A DNA stretch of 64,000 bases from positions 1-64,000 of the forward strand of contig BBMT01000012.1 in the NCBI GenBank assembly GCA_000755425.1, given 5' to 3'. Source of the stretch: Vibrio maritimus. GTDB taxonomy: Bacteria; Pseudomonadota; Gammaproteobacteria; Enterobacterales; Vibrionaceae. The number at the start of each line of letters is the position of its first letter. Position 1 is the first letter of the stretch. Under the pieces are notes generated by a model. The model did no database searches, had not been told where the DNA came from, and saw only the letters and a program-made list of their open reading frames with translations. The translations under genes and the position numbers were made by a program. This document shows, piece after piece, positions 39,945 through 49,467 of this stretch.

Positions 39945-42391
39945 TTACTTAGTGAACGTATTCAGTAGCATTTCTGTCGGCTTAACGATAGCAACGATCG
40001 TTTCATCAATGATAATCGCAGACTCGTTAATTATTGCTTGATACGCCTGTGCATCCGCTTTGCTCACGCTATCACCAGATTTCGCCTTTGATACCAAGGT
40101 TAAGCCTATTTCAGCAACCTGCTTGGTTGCTCTGGTCAGTGCCACTGTATCAACAGACGCCACGTTAGCAGCAAACACAGGCTCTGCAGCAGTGGCAGCG
40201 TTCAAAACAGTTTGGTAGTGCTGCTCTAACGCTGCTAGTGCTTGCTTGTCACCTTTCTCGACCTGCTCCACCAAGTCGTTCATTTCATAAACGGCGTAGC
40301 TCTCAACCGGCAAGGCATCAGCAAAACGATTCAAACGCTCATGCTGATTGTAAAGGTCGCCATGGTTTTCTGTTTGAATCCATTTCTCCCAGTTACGAGC
40401 ATAGTATTGCGCGGGCTCAGTGTATCTAGCCAAAGCTAGAAGCGGCGTGATATCCGCACCATTTGCTAAGCGTTGCATCATCACTCTAGAGTCCGCATGA
40501 TGGCGCATCCCTAAAGAAATCTCAGACCAATTATCGATAGCACGCATACGTTTATACATGCTTGCTTCATCGGTTAGCTCTTCAGAGGACCAGAAACGCT
40601 CGGCAATCGCATAGCTGCGTGGCCAAATACGATTTTCCATCGTTTGCGAGTTGATGTTTTCCGCCCAAACCGTAATCTCACCACCAAGAATTAGCGACTG
40701 CTCTTCCTCGGTAAGCTCGGCTGGATAACCACCAGTAGGTTCTGGGATCACAGCACCTGGCTGAGCTGAAGATGCCACAATTTCACCTGTCGTCGGCCAA
40801 CGCACATTACCAATAAGCTGATAGCTGCCCTCTGCCAACTTGTCGCCAGCAAGCTTCAAGTTGAACTCGGTGTAAGACATGAAATTATCGAAGTGACCCT
40901 TGAAGCTTTCACCTGGGGTGTACTCGATAATTTCAACCTCAGTACGAGATTTGCCGTTGTAATCAGTAAAGGCACGAACACTGCCATCTTTAGCCTGAAT
41001 GATCGTCAGCAAGCCTTTGCGAGGACCGCCTTTGGTACGCGGCTTCTCCCATTGGTAGCTGACAAATCGCTCGCCTTCATGCAGTTTATCGTCAACAGTA
41101 ATACCGTGAGGCATAGGATCATTGCGGTAGTGGTAGCTGGTCGGCTGAGGTTGGTCTAAGTAGTAGCCAGTGGAAAGCAGTCCCTGATATCCCTCTTGTG
41201 CCGCACGGCCAATACTATCGTGGCCACGCCAGCTTTGAATAACGATGGACTTAGGCAGATCTTTGTGCCAAATCTCATCCCAACCAGTCATCTTCTTGCC
41301 GCGTTCCTCAAGCATCTTCTCTACTTTCGCATTCAAGTAGGACTGAAGCCGCGCTCACCATCTAAGTTATTTTCCTTAATAAACGTCTGAATCTCTGGAT
41401 TGTCTTGCCACTGTTTGTAATTCGGCTCATCACCACCGATGTGGAAGTACTCATCAGGGAATAGCTCAACTACTTCATCAAATACGCTGCTCAGCATGGT
41501 GTAAAGTTCTGGATTGGTCGGATCCATGAGTGGTTCAAACACACCCCATTCGCGCTGCTGAGGGTAGCTTTGCTCGCCCAAGCCTGACATCAGCTCTGGA
41601 TAAGCATGGGCAACTGCTGATGCATGACCCGGTAGCGAGATTTCTGGTACTACACGAATACCCAACTCACGAGCATAATCGACAACATAGCGAATCTGAT
41701 CTTTAGTGTAGTAGTCGCCATCTGTGGTTTTTTCCCACAGCTTAGTGTAGTTATCAAGCTGAATGCGAATGCCTTGGTCGTCCCAAATATGCCAGTGGAA
41801 CACGTTCATCTTCGCAGACGCCATTGCATCTAACTGACGCAAAATCACTTCCATCTCAATAAAGTGACGTGATGTGTCATAAGAGACCCCACGCCAGCGA
41901 AAACGTGGTTCGTCTTCTACATAGATAGCCGGTACTGAGTATCCGATGGCGTCTGTTTTTACTAGCTGAAGGATAGTCTCGATACCACGAATCGCACCAT
42001 AAGGACGGTTGGCTTTAAGCACGATCTGACCATTCTGAACATCCAGCGTATAGGACTCATCAGCATTGATATCTTGCACTGCCGATTTTGGCGCTTGGTC
42101 GATATCAATCACTAAGGTTGCTTCACTATCGCTCTCCGCTTGCCAGTTCAGTGTCGGAAGACCCGTTTGACGCTCAAGACGATTAACAAAACGTTTTGCG
42201 GTCGCTTCCACGCGCTCAGAGTTAAAACCTTTGATGAAAATACTAAAGTCTTTATCGATGACGACAGCGCCCTGTCTTAGCTCCACAGTTTGTGGATAAG
42301 GCATTAGATTCAGATCTGTATTCGGTGCCATAGCCCATGCCGTTGATGTTAGTGTGCCTGCAATTAATAGAGAGACGAGTTTCTTGTTCAT
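39945..42391 (-). CDS. Beta-N-acetylhexosaminidase (GH20), frame interrupted
   Basis: About 815 residues after correction. A signal peptide (ends STAWA) is followed by the GH20 substrate-binding domain and a catalytic barrel with the Asp-Glu pair in FHIGGDEPN, then a C-terminal chitobiase-like region. It removes terminal N-acetylhexosamine from oligosaccharides, probably in the periplasm or on the cell surface. The frame breaks near 41346; one base restores GERGLQSYLNAKVEKML. AAGGAAG lies five bases before the ATG at 42391. It follows a KdgM-type porin by 10 bp and forms an operon with it. Confidence 0.9.
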
Positions 42392-42401
42392 GACTACTTC
42401 C

Positions 42402-43121
42402 TTAGAAAACAAAATTTAGACCAATGCGATAGCGCCACTCTGTCGCGCCTTTGTTGGGTTCGGGGATGTAAATGTTCTTATCAGCGTCAACAATTTCCGC
42501 ATATGGGCGCATGAAGCTTGAGTACTTGTACATAAACTTCACTGTATGTTCGCGAGCTGTTTGCTCGCCGTTGGCAAGTTCGCCCGGATGATTGGTGATT
42601 TGGTCAAAGTAGGTATAGGCATACGACAGAGTGAACTTGTCGTTGCTGTATCCTGTCCACACGTCGTAACGATTTCGTTTAATGGTTTCCAGCTCGCCTG
42701 CGGCATTTTGAGCTTCGGCACTGGAGAAATCATAACGATATCGACCATGAATAAAGAAGCCATTATCGAAGTTGTAGTTAAGCTTTAGATACGGCATATA
42801 AAAGGTGTTTGAACTTAGGAAATTAAGCGTAATGCCTGGGTTCAAAGTGAAGTTGTCATTCACGCCATACGTGTAGTAGTTGGTCACCTCAGTATTAGAT
42901 AGACGCAGATTACTACCAAAGCTATCACCGTAGGTGCCGTGATTAATATTGGTCAGCATTTCAATGCCATAGCCGTTATCAAAATGATGACCAAGAATGA
43001 CTCGGCTGCGATGTCTATCAGACGGGTCTCTATATTCGTGGCGTAAGTCCAAATAAGTGGTGGATGCCACAGCTGATGAAGACATCAGCACTAACAAAGG
43101 GTAGATACACTGTTTTTTCAT
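42402..43121 (-). CDS. KdgM/NanC-type oligosaccharide porin
   Basis: 239 residues: a signal peptide (ends SSAVA), then a 12-strand small barrel of the KdgM family, recognised by TTYLDLRHEYRDPSDRHRSR at the mature start and the C-terminal strand EWRYRIGLNFVF. KdgM-type channels bring acidic oligosaccharides across the outer membrane (oligogalacturonate for KdgM, sialic acid for NanC). Next to a GH20 hexosaminidase, an amino-sugar-containing oligosaccharide is the likelier substrate here; that is inference. It lies between the sodium symporter and the hexosaminidase on the same strand. Confidence 0.87.
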   Translation of the reverse strand: MKKQCIYPLLVLMSSSAVASTTYLDLRHEYRDPSDRHRSRVILGHHFDNGYGIEMLTNINHGTYGDSFGSNLRLSNTEVTNYYTYGVNDNFTLNPGITLNFLSSNTFYMPYLKLNYNFDNGFFIHGRYRYDFSSAEAQNAAGELETIKRNRYDVWTGYSNDKFTLSYAYTYFDQITNHPGELANGEQTAREHTVKFMYKYSSFMRPYAEIVDADKNIYIPEPNKGATEWRYRIGLNFVF

Positions 43122-43160
43122 TATGATTTGTCTTATTGGGGGAGAAAAAAACGTTATTGA

Positions 43161-43188
43161 GTCAGGGTGTCTTGGGCTACACCCTGAC
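43161..43188 (-). terminator. Hairpin between the symporter and KdgM-type genes
   Basis: GTCAGGGTGT pairs with ACACCCTGAC around an eight-base loop; a T run begins about ten bases later on the minus strand. It could weaken read-through between the symporter and the porin. Confidence 0.6.
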
Positions 43189-43199
43189 TTAGAGAGAGA

Positions 43200-44693
43200 T
43201 TATTCGGTCACTGGCGTCGTCGACGTTGTACTACCCGACTCACCGCCTTGCTCCATTTGTGCACGCTCTGCATCTAAGATGGCTTGTGCTTCTTCAGGAG
43301 AAACCATGTTTCTTGGAGTGAACAAGCTCAAAGCAACACCCGCTAACGTCGCAACCGCTACGGATGGAATCACCGGGTTGCCCCAGTAAGCGGACAAGCT
43401 TGGGCTAAGGATGACAGTGAACGAGGCTGCCGATGCACCGACTAAGGTTGCGATAGCGCCTTGCCATGTGTAACGCTTCCAGAAGCGTCCTAGCATGCCG
43501 CAGACGAACATGCCTGACATTACGGTAGAGATCATCTTGGTGATGTAGCCAATGATGTCATTCGATGTCAGTGCGAATAGCAGAGCGAAGCCAATCACAA
43601 CAACCAAAGCAAGTCTTGAGTAGTTCATCATCGACTCTTTGTTTGGTACGCGCCCTGTGAACATCACATACACATCACGCAGCAGAATCGACACGCCGGC
43701 AATCGCGTCAGAGCTCGCACTTGACATGGTTGCAGACAGACCCGCAATCAAAACAATCATGCCGATACCCACAGGCAATACCGTTGCCGCAATGTATGGG
43801 AATGCGAAGTTTGGATTATCAAGGCTTGGGTCGATTGCATGTGCCGCCATACCAATGATGGCTGGAATGATAGAGAAGAACAGATACAGCACACCAGATA
43901 GCACGAACGAGCGGCGAATCGTTGAAACATCCTTACCAGAGTAGATACGCTGGCGGAAAGAAGGCGTCGCTAACACACCCACACCAACCACAACGGCAAG
44001 TGAAATCGCAGGGATAATACCTAGCTTCTCGATTGCCAGGAAGCTTGTTGCTGCTGGATCCATTGCCGCATACAGGTTGTCTAGCCCACCAATATGCTGA
44101 ACCGAAAGCACCGCCATGAGAATAAAGCCTACAAACAAGATGACCGCTTGAATCGTGTCAGTCCAAACCACCGCTGTATAGCCGCCGATTACTACATAGA
44201 TTGTGAACGCCGCGGCAATAATGACCTTGGCCACATTGAGATCAATGTCGGCAATCCAAGCGAGATACATGCCACCACCCAGGATGTGTGCGCCTAACCA
44301 GCCAATAGATGCGATAAATATCAGCACACCAACCAGGTTTTTAACTACGCGGTTTGCACCCACGTAATAAGACAGCTCTTCACTCATGGTCATAAAATTG
44401 AGTCGACGTACAGGGGCAAACCATAGAGCGAGAAGCAGAATACCAAGTGCACCACCAATACCATATAATGCGCCAGCCCAGCCGTTCGCGTAGCCAAAGC
44501 CAACCGCGCCCATACTGGAACCTGTGCCCACCATGGTCGCGACGGTCGTACCTAACACTAGGAACAGTGGTAGACCACGTCCACCAAGTAGAAAATCTTC
44601 ACCTGACTTTTGGTTGCGTGATACAAACCATCCTAGCCAAATAAGAAAACACACATATATCCCAAAGCTGGATAGAAATAGTGTACTGTTCAT
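43200..44693 (-). CDS. Sodium:solute symporter (SSS family)
   Basis: 497 residues with 13 hydrophobic helices (LFLSSFGIYVCFLIWLGWFV at the start, GTTVATMVGTGSSMGAVG sodium-site region). It belongs to the SSS family of sodium-coupled importers for sugars, amino acids and sialic acid. The length is normal and the frame intact. It sits inside the amino-sugar/D-amino-acid locus as its inner-membrane importer. A long Glu-rich C-terminal tail ends the protein. Substrate not predictable from sequence alone. Confidence 0.88.
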   Translation of the reverse strand: MNSTLFLSSFGIYVCFLIWLGWFVSRNQKSGEDFLLGGRGLPLFLVLGTTVATMVGTGSSMGAVGFGYANGWAGALYGIGGALGILLLALWFAPVRRLNFMTMSEELSYYVGANRVVKNLVGVLIFIASIGWLGAHILGGGMYLAWIADIDLNVAKVIIAAAFTIYVVIGGYTAVVWTDTIQAVILFVGFILMAVLSVQHIGGLDNLYAAMDPAATSFLAIEKLGIIPAISLAVVVGVGVLATPSFRQRIYSGKDVSTIRRSFVLSGVLYLFFSIIPAIIGMAAHAIDPSLDNPNFAFPYIAATVLPVGIGMIVLIAGLSATMSSASSDAIAGVSILLRDVYVMFTGRVPNKESMMNYSRLALVVVIGFALLFALTSNDIIGYITKMISTVMSGMFVCGMLGRFWKRYTWQGAIATLVGASAASFTVILSPSLSAYWGNPVIPSVAVATLAGVALSLFTPRNMVSPEEAQAILDAERAQMEQGGESGSTTSTTPVTE

Positions 44694-44761
44694 TGAACTA
44701 CCTCCAGAGATATAAGCAGATAAAACACTGCTTACTTTTACGTTATTTATATCGAAAAGTA

Positions 44762-44776
44762 ATTACATTATGTAAT
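44762..44776. promoter_or_regulatory. 15-base palindrome upstream of the symporter
   Basis: ATTACAT-T-ATGTAAT about 70 bp before the symporter start. Its form is that of a dimer operator. No regulator can be named. Confidence 0.45.
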
Positions 44777-44802
44777 CAGAATGTCATTGTTATTTTTATT
44801 GA

Positions 44803-44826
44803 TAAGGGCATCGCAAAATGCCCTTA
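44803..44826. terminator. Hairpin downstream of the RidA gene
   Basis: TAAGGGCAT pairs with ATGCCCTTA around CGCAAA. No T run follows on either strand, so it may protect the RNA end or stop polymerase only weakly. Confidence 0.45.
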
Positions 44827-44856
44827 ATAATGTTGCTTACTGTTGAATAATTTATT

Positions 44857-45249
44857 TTATCGGCGATCTTCGCGATAGCAGGTTACATCGACTTCAACCT
44901 TTACATCGACCACAAGGTCACACACCATGCAAATTCGCGCTGGCGGGTTAGCACCGAAGAACTCTTTGAACACTTTGTTGAAAGATTGGAAATAGCGTGA
45001 GTCTGTTAGCACTACTTTCACATGCACGACATCTTCAAGGCCGTAACCCGCTTCTTCCATAATGTCGACACAGTTTTGAATAGCTAAACGCGACTGATCA
45101 ACAATACCACCTTCAACAACTTCGCCATCTGTCATCGGTGTTTGACCCGACACATAGAGAAAGCCACCAGCTTCTGTTGCACGAGCAAAGGGTAAATGTT
45201 GTCCGCCAGTACCGGTTCCACCTTCTACACCATAGCGTTTAATAGTCAT
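44857..45249 (-). CDS. RidA-family imine/enamine deaminase
   Basis: 130 residues of the YjgF/YER057c/UK114 fold, with LYVSGQTPM, the Arg in NPPARI that binds the substrate carboxylate, and the closing EVDVTCY strand. RidA enzymes hydrolyse reactive 2-aminoacrylate-type imines released by PLP-dependent enzymes. Its place between a D-aminoacylase and a sodium symporter, near a PLP enzyme, fits that job in D-amino-acid breakdown. Intact frame; cytoplasmic. Confidence 0.9.
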   Translation of the reverse strand: MTIKRYGVEGGTGTGGQHLPFARATEAGGFLYVSGQTPMTDGEVVEGGIVDQSRLAIQNCVDIMEEAGYGLEDVVHVKVVLTDSRYFQSFNKVFKEFFGANPPARICMVCDLVVDVKVEVDVTCYREDRR

Positions 45250-45306
45250 TGTTTACTCCAGTTGTTACTTCTTATTTAAATGTTACACATCTCGAATAAT
45301 GATTAT

Positions 45307-46752
45307 TCAAGAGCAATTAGTGCTATCGCGATATATAAATTGGCCAAATCTTTTTTTGGCAACTGATTTATTTTGATAGCTAATATTTCCGTTTACGAAT
45401 ACACATTCAATTCCATCAGCGACAGAAATAGGTGATTCAAATGTCGCGGTATCACGAACGTTATGCTTATTAAATAAAACCAAGTCAGCAAACGCGCCCT
45501 CTTTGATAACGCCTCTGTTTGCCAGGTTATAGCGCTTCGCTGACATTCCCGTCATTTTGTACACCGCTTCCTCAAGAGGAAATAAACCGCGATCTTTACA
45601 ATAATGGTTAAGAACTTTCGGGAAAGTGCCCCAAAGCCTTGGGTGTGGATGAGGATCGTTTGGCAACCCATCTGATCCCACCATAGTGAGCTTATGCTTA
45701 AGCACTCGCTCGACATCTGCTTCATCCATGCAGTGATACACAGCGCCAGCTGGTTGAATGGCTTTAGCCGCTTCCATTAGTGGCAGATCCATTTGCTCAG
45801 CGATGTCAGCAAGGAGCTGCCCTGCATACTCAGGTTTTGTTTCAGACCAAGTAATGAAAATATCGAAATCATCCGTCACTTGTTTTAAATCAAGCGTTGA
45901 TGAACTTGCTGAATAGGGATAACAATCACAGGAAACATCTTGGTGCTTTGCCGTTTTTTCTAGCAAGTCGAGAACTTCAACGGTTCTTCCCCAGTTACCA
46001 GCGCCTGCGCATTTCAAGTGAGAAATAACCACAGGCACTCGAGCATGTAGACCCGTTTCAAAGGCCTCTTCCATCGCACTTAAGATTTCTTCAAATTCAG
46101 TGCGCATGTGAGTGGTATAGATACCGCCAAACTCAGCCAATACCTCTGCTAGTCGCATCACTTCACTGGCCGTTGCTTGCTTAGCGCTGGCGTAGGCCAA
46201 ACCGGAGCTTAATCCAGCGCACCTTCGGCCATCGCTTGTGCTAATGCAGTTTGCATCGCTTGAAGCTCACCTTCTGAGGCTTCACGAAGCAGTTCATCCA
46301 TCACGTTATTGCGAAGTGTGGTGTGTCCTATCAAGGCAGCAACATTAACCGCAGGCTCCGCTTCCTCAACCGCAGTCGCGTACTCTGCAAACGTTGGTAC
46401 TTAAAGTCTTCTTGCTTACCCAACAGATTCATCGGATCTGGCGGCGCAACGTGTAATGTTGCCGGTGATGCACTGATGCCGCAGTTACCAACAATCACCG
46501 TTGTCACGCCTTGACTGATTTTCGGCAAGCAATCTGGGTAGCGAATAACATTGGTATCATCGTGAGTATGAACATCAATAAAACCAGGCTGAGCACCTGC
46601 CCCTGGCCGTCGATGATCTTGCTCGCCTCAAAGCCTGCAAGATCACCAATTTTAGCGATGCGATCCTGCTTAATAGCCAGATCCGCATGGTAGGACGCCT
46701 CATTGGTTCCATCGACGATTTCTACATTTTTTATAATAGTGTCGAACAACAT
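45307..46752 (-). CDS. N-acyl-D-amino-acid deacylase (D-aminoacylase), three frame interruptions
   Basis: About 482 residues after three corrections. It is an amidohydrolase with metal ligands in IDVHTHDD, the IVGNCGIS segment, SHLKCAG and a GSDGLPND late motif, as in D-aminoacylases that free a D-amino acid from its N-acyl form. One base is missing near 46586 (restores GQGQVLSPGFIDVHTHDD), 46394 (restores KYQTFAEYATAVEE) and 46214 (restores EGALGLSSGLAYAS). AAGG precedes the ATG at 46752. First gene of the minus-strand operon, divergent from the PLP enzyme at 46935. Confidence 0.86.
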
Positions 46753-46934
46753 GACCTTATCTCTCGTCTTCACGCTTTCCATGACACCTATGTTAGAAAT
46801 TACCCTCATAAAACTCAGTGACAAATTACACAAAAACACCAGCAAAGTTTGATAGTTTCTAACACGACAAGTATTATAAACACCGTCAGCCATTATTAAT
46901 CAATAACTTAAACCATGTTAGTGTGAGAATTAAA
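46753..46934. promoter_or_regulatory. Divergent promoter region with repeated 9-mer and CRP-like site
   Basis: 182 bp between the deacylase and PLP-enzyme genes. TGTTAGAAA occurs at 46791-46799 and again inverted at 46856-46864. A near-CRP site (AGTGA-CAAATT-ACACA, 46817-46832) lies between them. The repeats are candidates for the RpiR regulator. Confidence 0.55.
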
Positions 46935-48203
46935 ATGAGTAATCTATTTAAAAAAGATAGAAACAATCACAAAACCCATGCGTTGGGATATGCAATCGGT
47001 CAAAAAGGAATGGCGTGTTGCGACCATGAAATGCCGAGTTATAGCTTACTTAAAGAAGAAATTAGCTTGCCCGCTGCCGTGATTAAGCGCAGTCATTTAG
47101 AAAATAACATGCAGTGGATGCAAAAATTCGCCAACCATCACGGCGTCAAACTTTGTCCACATGGCAAAACAACCATGACTCCGGAATTTTTCCGTCAGCA
47201 GCAAGAGTGTGGTGCTTGGGGAGTGACGGTCGCCACCGCCCCACAAGTTGAAGTGGCCGCTCACAGTGGTATCACCAATATCATGATGGCGAATCAATTA
47301 GTCGGTAAAGCCAACATGACCATGATTCATCGAGTACAACGAGATACCGATGCTCGCGTGATGGTATGTGTCGATTCAAAACAAAATATTCAGCAGTTAC
47401 AGCACTATTTTGAACACGCTAACAGCTCAATCGACGTTCTGATTGAATACGGCGTTGCCGGTGGTCGCTGCGGCTGTCGCACAGTCGATGACGTCGTCGC
47501 GCTTGCTCAATTTATAACAGACACGCCAAACGTTAATTTGGTGGGGATTGAAGTCTATGAAGGTGTTATACACGGTGGCGATGAAGAAACCCGTGTCCGT
47601 CAGTTTCTTGCTAACACGCTTGAGTTAGCCGGTCAGTTAGTTGCAGACAATCTACTGCCTGAAAAACCGATCGTCACGGGTGCTGGCTCTGCATGGTACG
47701 ACGTGGTCGCGGAAGAATTTGCCCACCTCGACGCCTTTGATGCCATTTTACGCCCAGGCTGCTACGTCATTCATGACACTGGTATCTATCTAGATGCCCA
47801 GCATAAAGTGATGCAACGTGCAGAGAAAAACCAAGGCTTTGCTTGTGAGCTTGGCGGCGATCTCTCTTCCGCTTTAGAGGTTTGGGCGTATGTCATTTCT
47901 CGCCCTGAAGCCACAAAAGCCATCATAGGCTTGGGCAAGCGCGATGTCGCATTCGACGCAGGGCTTCCTATTCCTGAGCGTATCTATCGCGATGGTAAAC
48001 AAATAAAAACGACAGGCCTTGTGGCGACAGATGTGATGGATCAACACACATTTTTATCCGTTCCAGAGGACTGCGACCTCCAAGTTGGTGATATGATTGC
48101 CTTTTCAACATCGCACCCTTGCCTCACCTTTGACAAATGGCGCTACATTGCAATTAGCGATGACCAACATAATGTCGAACATTGGGTCGAGACCGCATTC
48201 TAG
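46935..48203 (+). CDS. D-serine/D-threonine deaminase-like PLP enzyme (alanine racemase fold)
   Basis: 422 residues. An alanine racemase-type N-terminal barrel carries the PLP lysine in CPHGKTTM, and a C-terminal DSD1-like domain has the metal-site pattern SHPCLTFDKW. Such enzymes deaminate or cleave D-serine, D-threonine or related amino acids. The start at 46935 (MSNLFKKD) is used; four bases further up an in-frame alternative gives MRIK. It is divergent from the D-aminoacylase and 10 bp ahead of an RpiR gene. With RidA it suggests stepwise breakdown of a D-amino acid; the preferred substrate is unknown. Confidence 0.84.
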   Translation: MSNLFKKDRNNHKTHALGYAIGQKGMACCDHEMPSYSLLKEEISLPAAVIKRSHLENNMQWMQKFANHHGVKLCPHGKTTMTPEFFRQQQECGAWGVTVATAPQVEVAAHSGITNIMMANQLVGKANMTMIHRVQRDTDARVMVCVDSKQNIQQLQHYFEHANSSIDVLIEYGVAGGRCGCRTVDDVVALAQFITDTPNVNLVGIEVYEGVIHGGDEETRVRQFLANTLELAGQLVADNLLPEKPIVTGAGSAWYDVVAEEFAHLDAFDAILRPGCYVIHDTGIYLDAQHKVMQRAEKNQGFACELGGDLSSALEVWAYVISRPEATKAIIGLGKRDVAFDAGLPIPERIYRDGKQIKTTGLVATDVMDQHTFLSVPEDCDLQVGDMIAFSTSHPCLTFDKWRYIAISDDQHNVEHWVETAF

Positions 48204-48213
48204 AGGGAACATT

Positions 48214-49075
48214 TTGAGCGTAGAAATAGACATTATTTCTCAAATCACGGAGCGCTACAGTGCGCTTCGTGACGCAGAAAAAAAGGTCGCTGACCTTATC
48301 ACAGATGATGTGAGCAGTGCTGCCAACGCCAGTATTACGGAACTCGCAGAGCAAGCGAGCGTGAGCGAAGCCACCATCACTCGCTTTGCAAAAGCCGTGG
48401 GGTGCAAAAATGTTCGCGACCTCAAGATCAAACTGGCGCAATCACTTGCAGTAGGCCAGCGCTTTATTATTGAGCCTCCGGTACAAACCGGACATCAGTA
48501 TTTACGAGTCCATCAAACAAGCTTTGGACATCAACCGAGCGCTCATTAACGAAGCAGACATCAGCAAAGCGGCGGAATTACTTCACTCAGCAAGGCAAAT
48601 AATTGCGATTGGTGTCGGTGGTGGCTCAACCATCACCTCACAAGAGCTGCAGCATCGTCTGTTTAGACTCGGCTACCCAGTGGTGTCATACAACGATGGG
48701 TTACTCACTCGCATGGTGGCGGCAACAGCCGATGCCAACGACGTGATGGTAGTGATATCGGCGACGGGTCATACACCTATCGTGGTTGAGACTGCAGAAA
48801 CTGCAAAACAATATGGCGTCCCTGTGATTGCTATTACCCCTTCAGGTTCACCACTGGCGAACCTTAGTGATCTTGTTCTGCCTATCGTTCACAAAGAAAC
48901 CGACTTTATCTACAAGCCATCTGCGTCACGCTATGCGATGCTTGCCTTAGTTGACGTCATCGCTATGGAGCTCGCAGTAAACCACAAGCGCCGCTCTCGC
49001 GACCGCCTTCGCCGCTTAAAGCTTGCTTTAGATACTCACAGAACGGGAAGCGATCGCCAACCATTAGGCGACTAA
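48214..49075 (+). CDS. MurR/RpiR-family regulator, frame interrupted, TTG start
   Basis: About 286 residues: an RpiR helix-turn-helix at 1-80 (ITELAEQASVSEATITRFAKAVGCKN) and a SIS sugar-phosphate-binding domain at about 110-250 (IGVGGGSTITSQEL, VISATGHTPIVVETAE). The TTG at 48214 is chosen because AGAGGG lies five bases upstream, and it follows the PLP-enzyme stop by 10 bp. The frame changes at GG 48490-48491: removing one G gives PPVQTDISIYESIKQAL. This is the only break that looks like an extra base. It probably senses a sugar phosphate and controls the divergent operons. Confidence 0.82.
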
Positions 49076-49098
49076 TTAGTGCTTCAAACACCCTCCCC

Positions 49099-49140
49099 AC
49101 CAAACATGAACATCTTTTTGAACCAATGTTCATGTTTGGT
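49099..49140. repeat. 15-bp perfect inverted repeat
   Basis: ACCAAACATGAACAT pairs with ATGTTCATGTTTGGT across a 12-base loop, just past the RpiR stop. There is no T run. It may be an RNA hairpin ending the transcript or an operator for the next gene. Confidence 0.7.
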
Positions 49141-49245
49141 TCATATTCCCTAGCGTAGTATTTCGATATAAAGGAGCGATACCAGTAAAGGATGCCCATA
49201 AAGACTCGTCCATTTTTGCATTCGGTTTATTACAAAGAGGTCATT

Positions 49246-49467
49246 ATGAAACAAGCACTCCTAACCATTAGCGCACTATTTATCGGTTTTGTGGCAATGA
49301 TGTTCAGCCTACTAATGGCAATCCCAATGGCCATTGCTGCATTCATCACTGGCAACCGTATTAAAAAGCAGTTAGACAAAGAATTTGCTCGTCAGCGAGA
49401 GGCACAAGGCCAAACCGCAAACGGCAATACTATCGAGGGTGAATATGAAGAAGTTTCGTCCAAGTGA
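49246..49467 (+). CDS. Small inner-membrane protein
   Basis: 73 residues: one or two hydrophobic helices at about 5-36 (LLTISALFIGFVAMMFSLLM then AIPMAIAAFITG), followed by a basic then acidic tail (KKQLDKEFARQREAQ, EGEYEEVSS). GAGG lies five bases before the ATG at 49246. Its end overlaps the next gene by 23 bp, so the two are probably co-translated. Unknown function; I recognise no family. Confidence 0.78.
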   Translation: MKQALLTISALFIGFVAMMFSLLMAIPMAIAAFITGNRIKKQLDKEFARQREAQGQTANGNTIEGEYEEVSSK

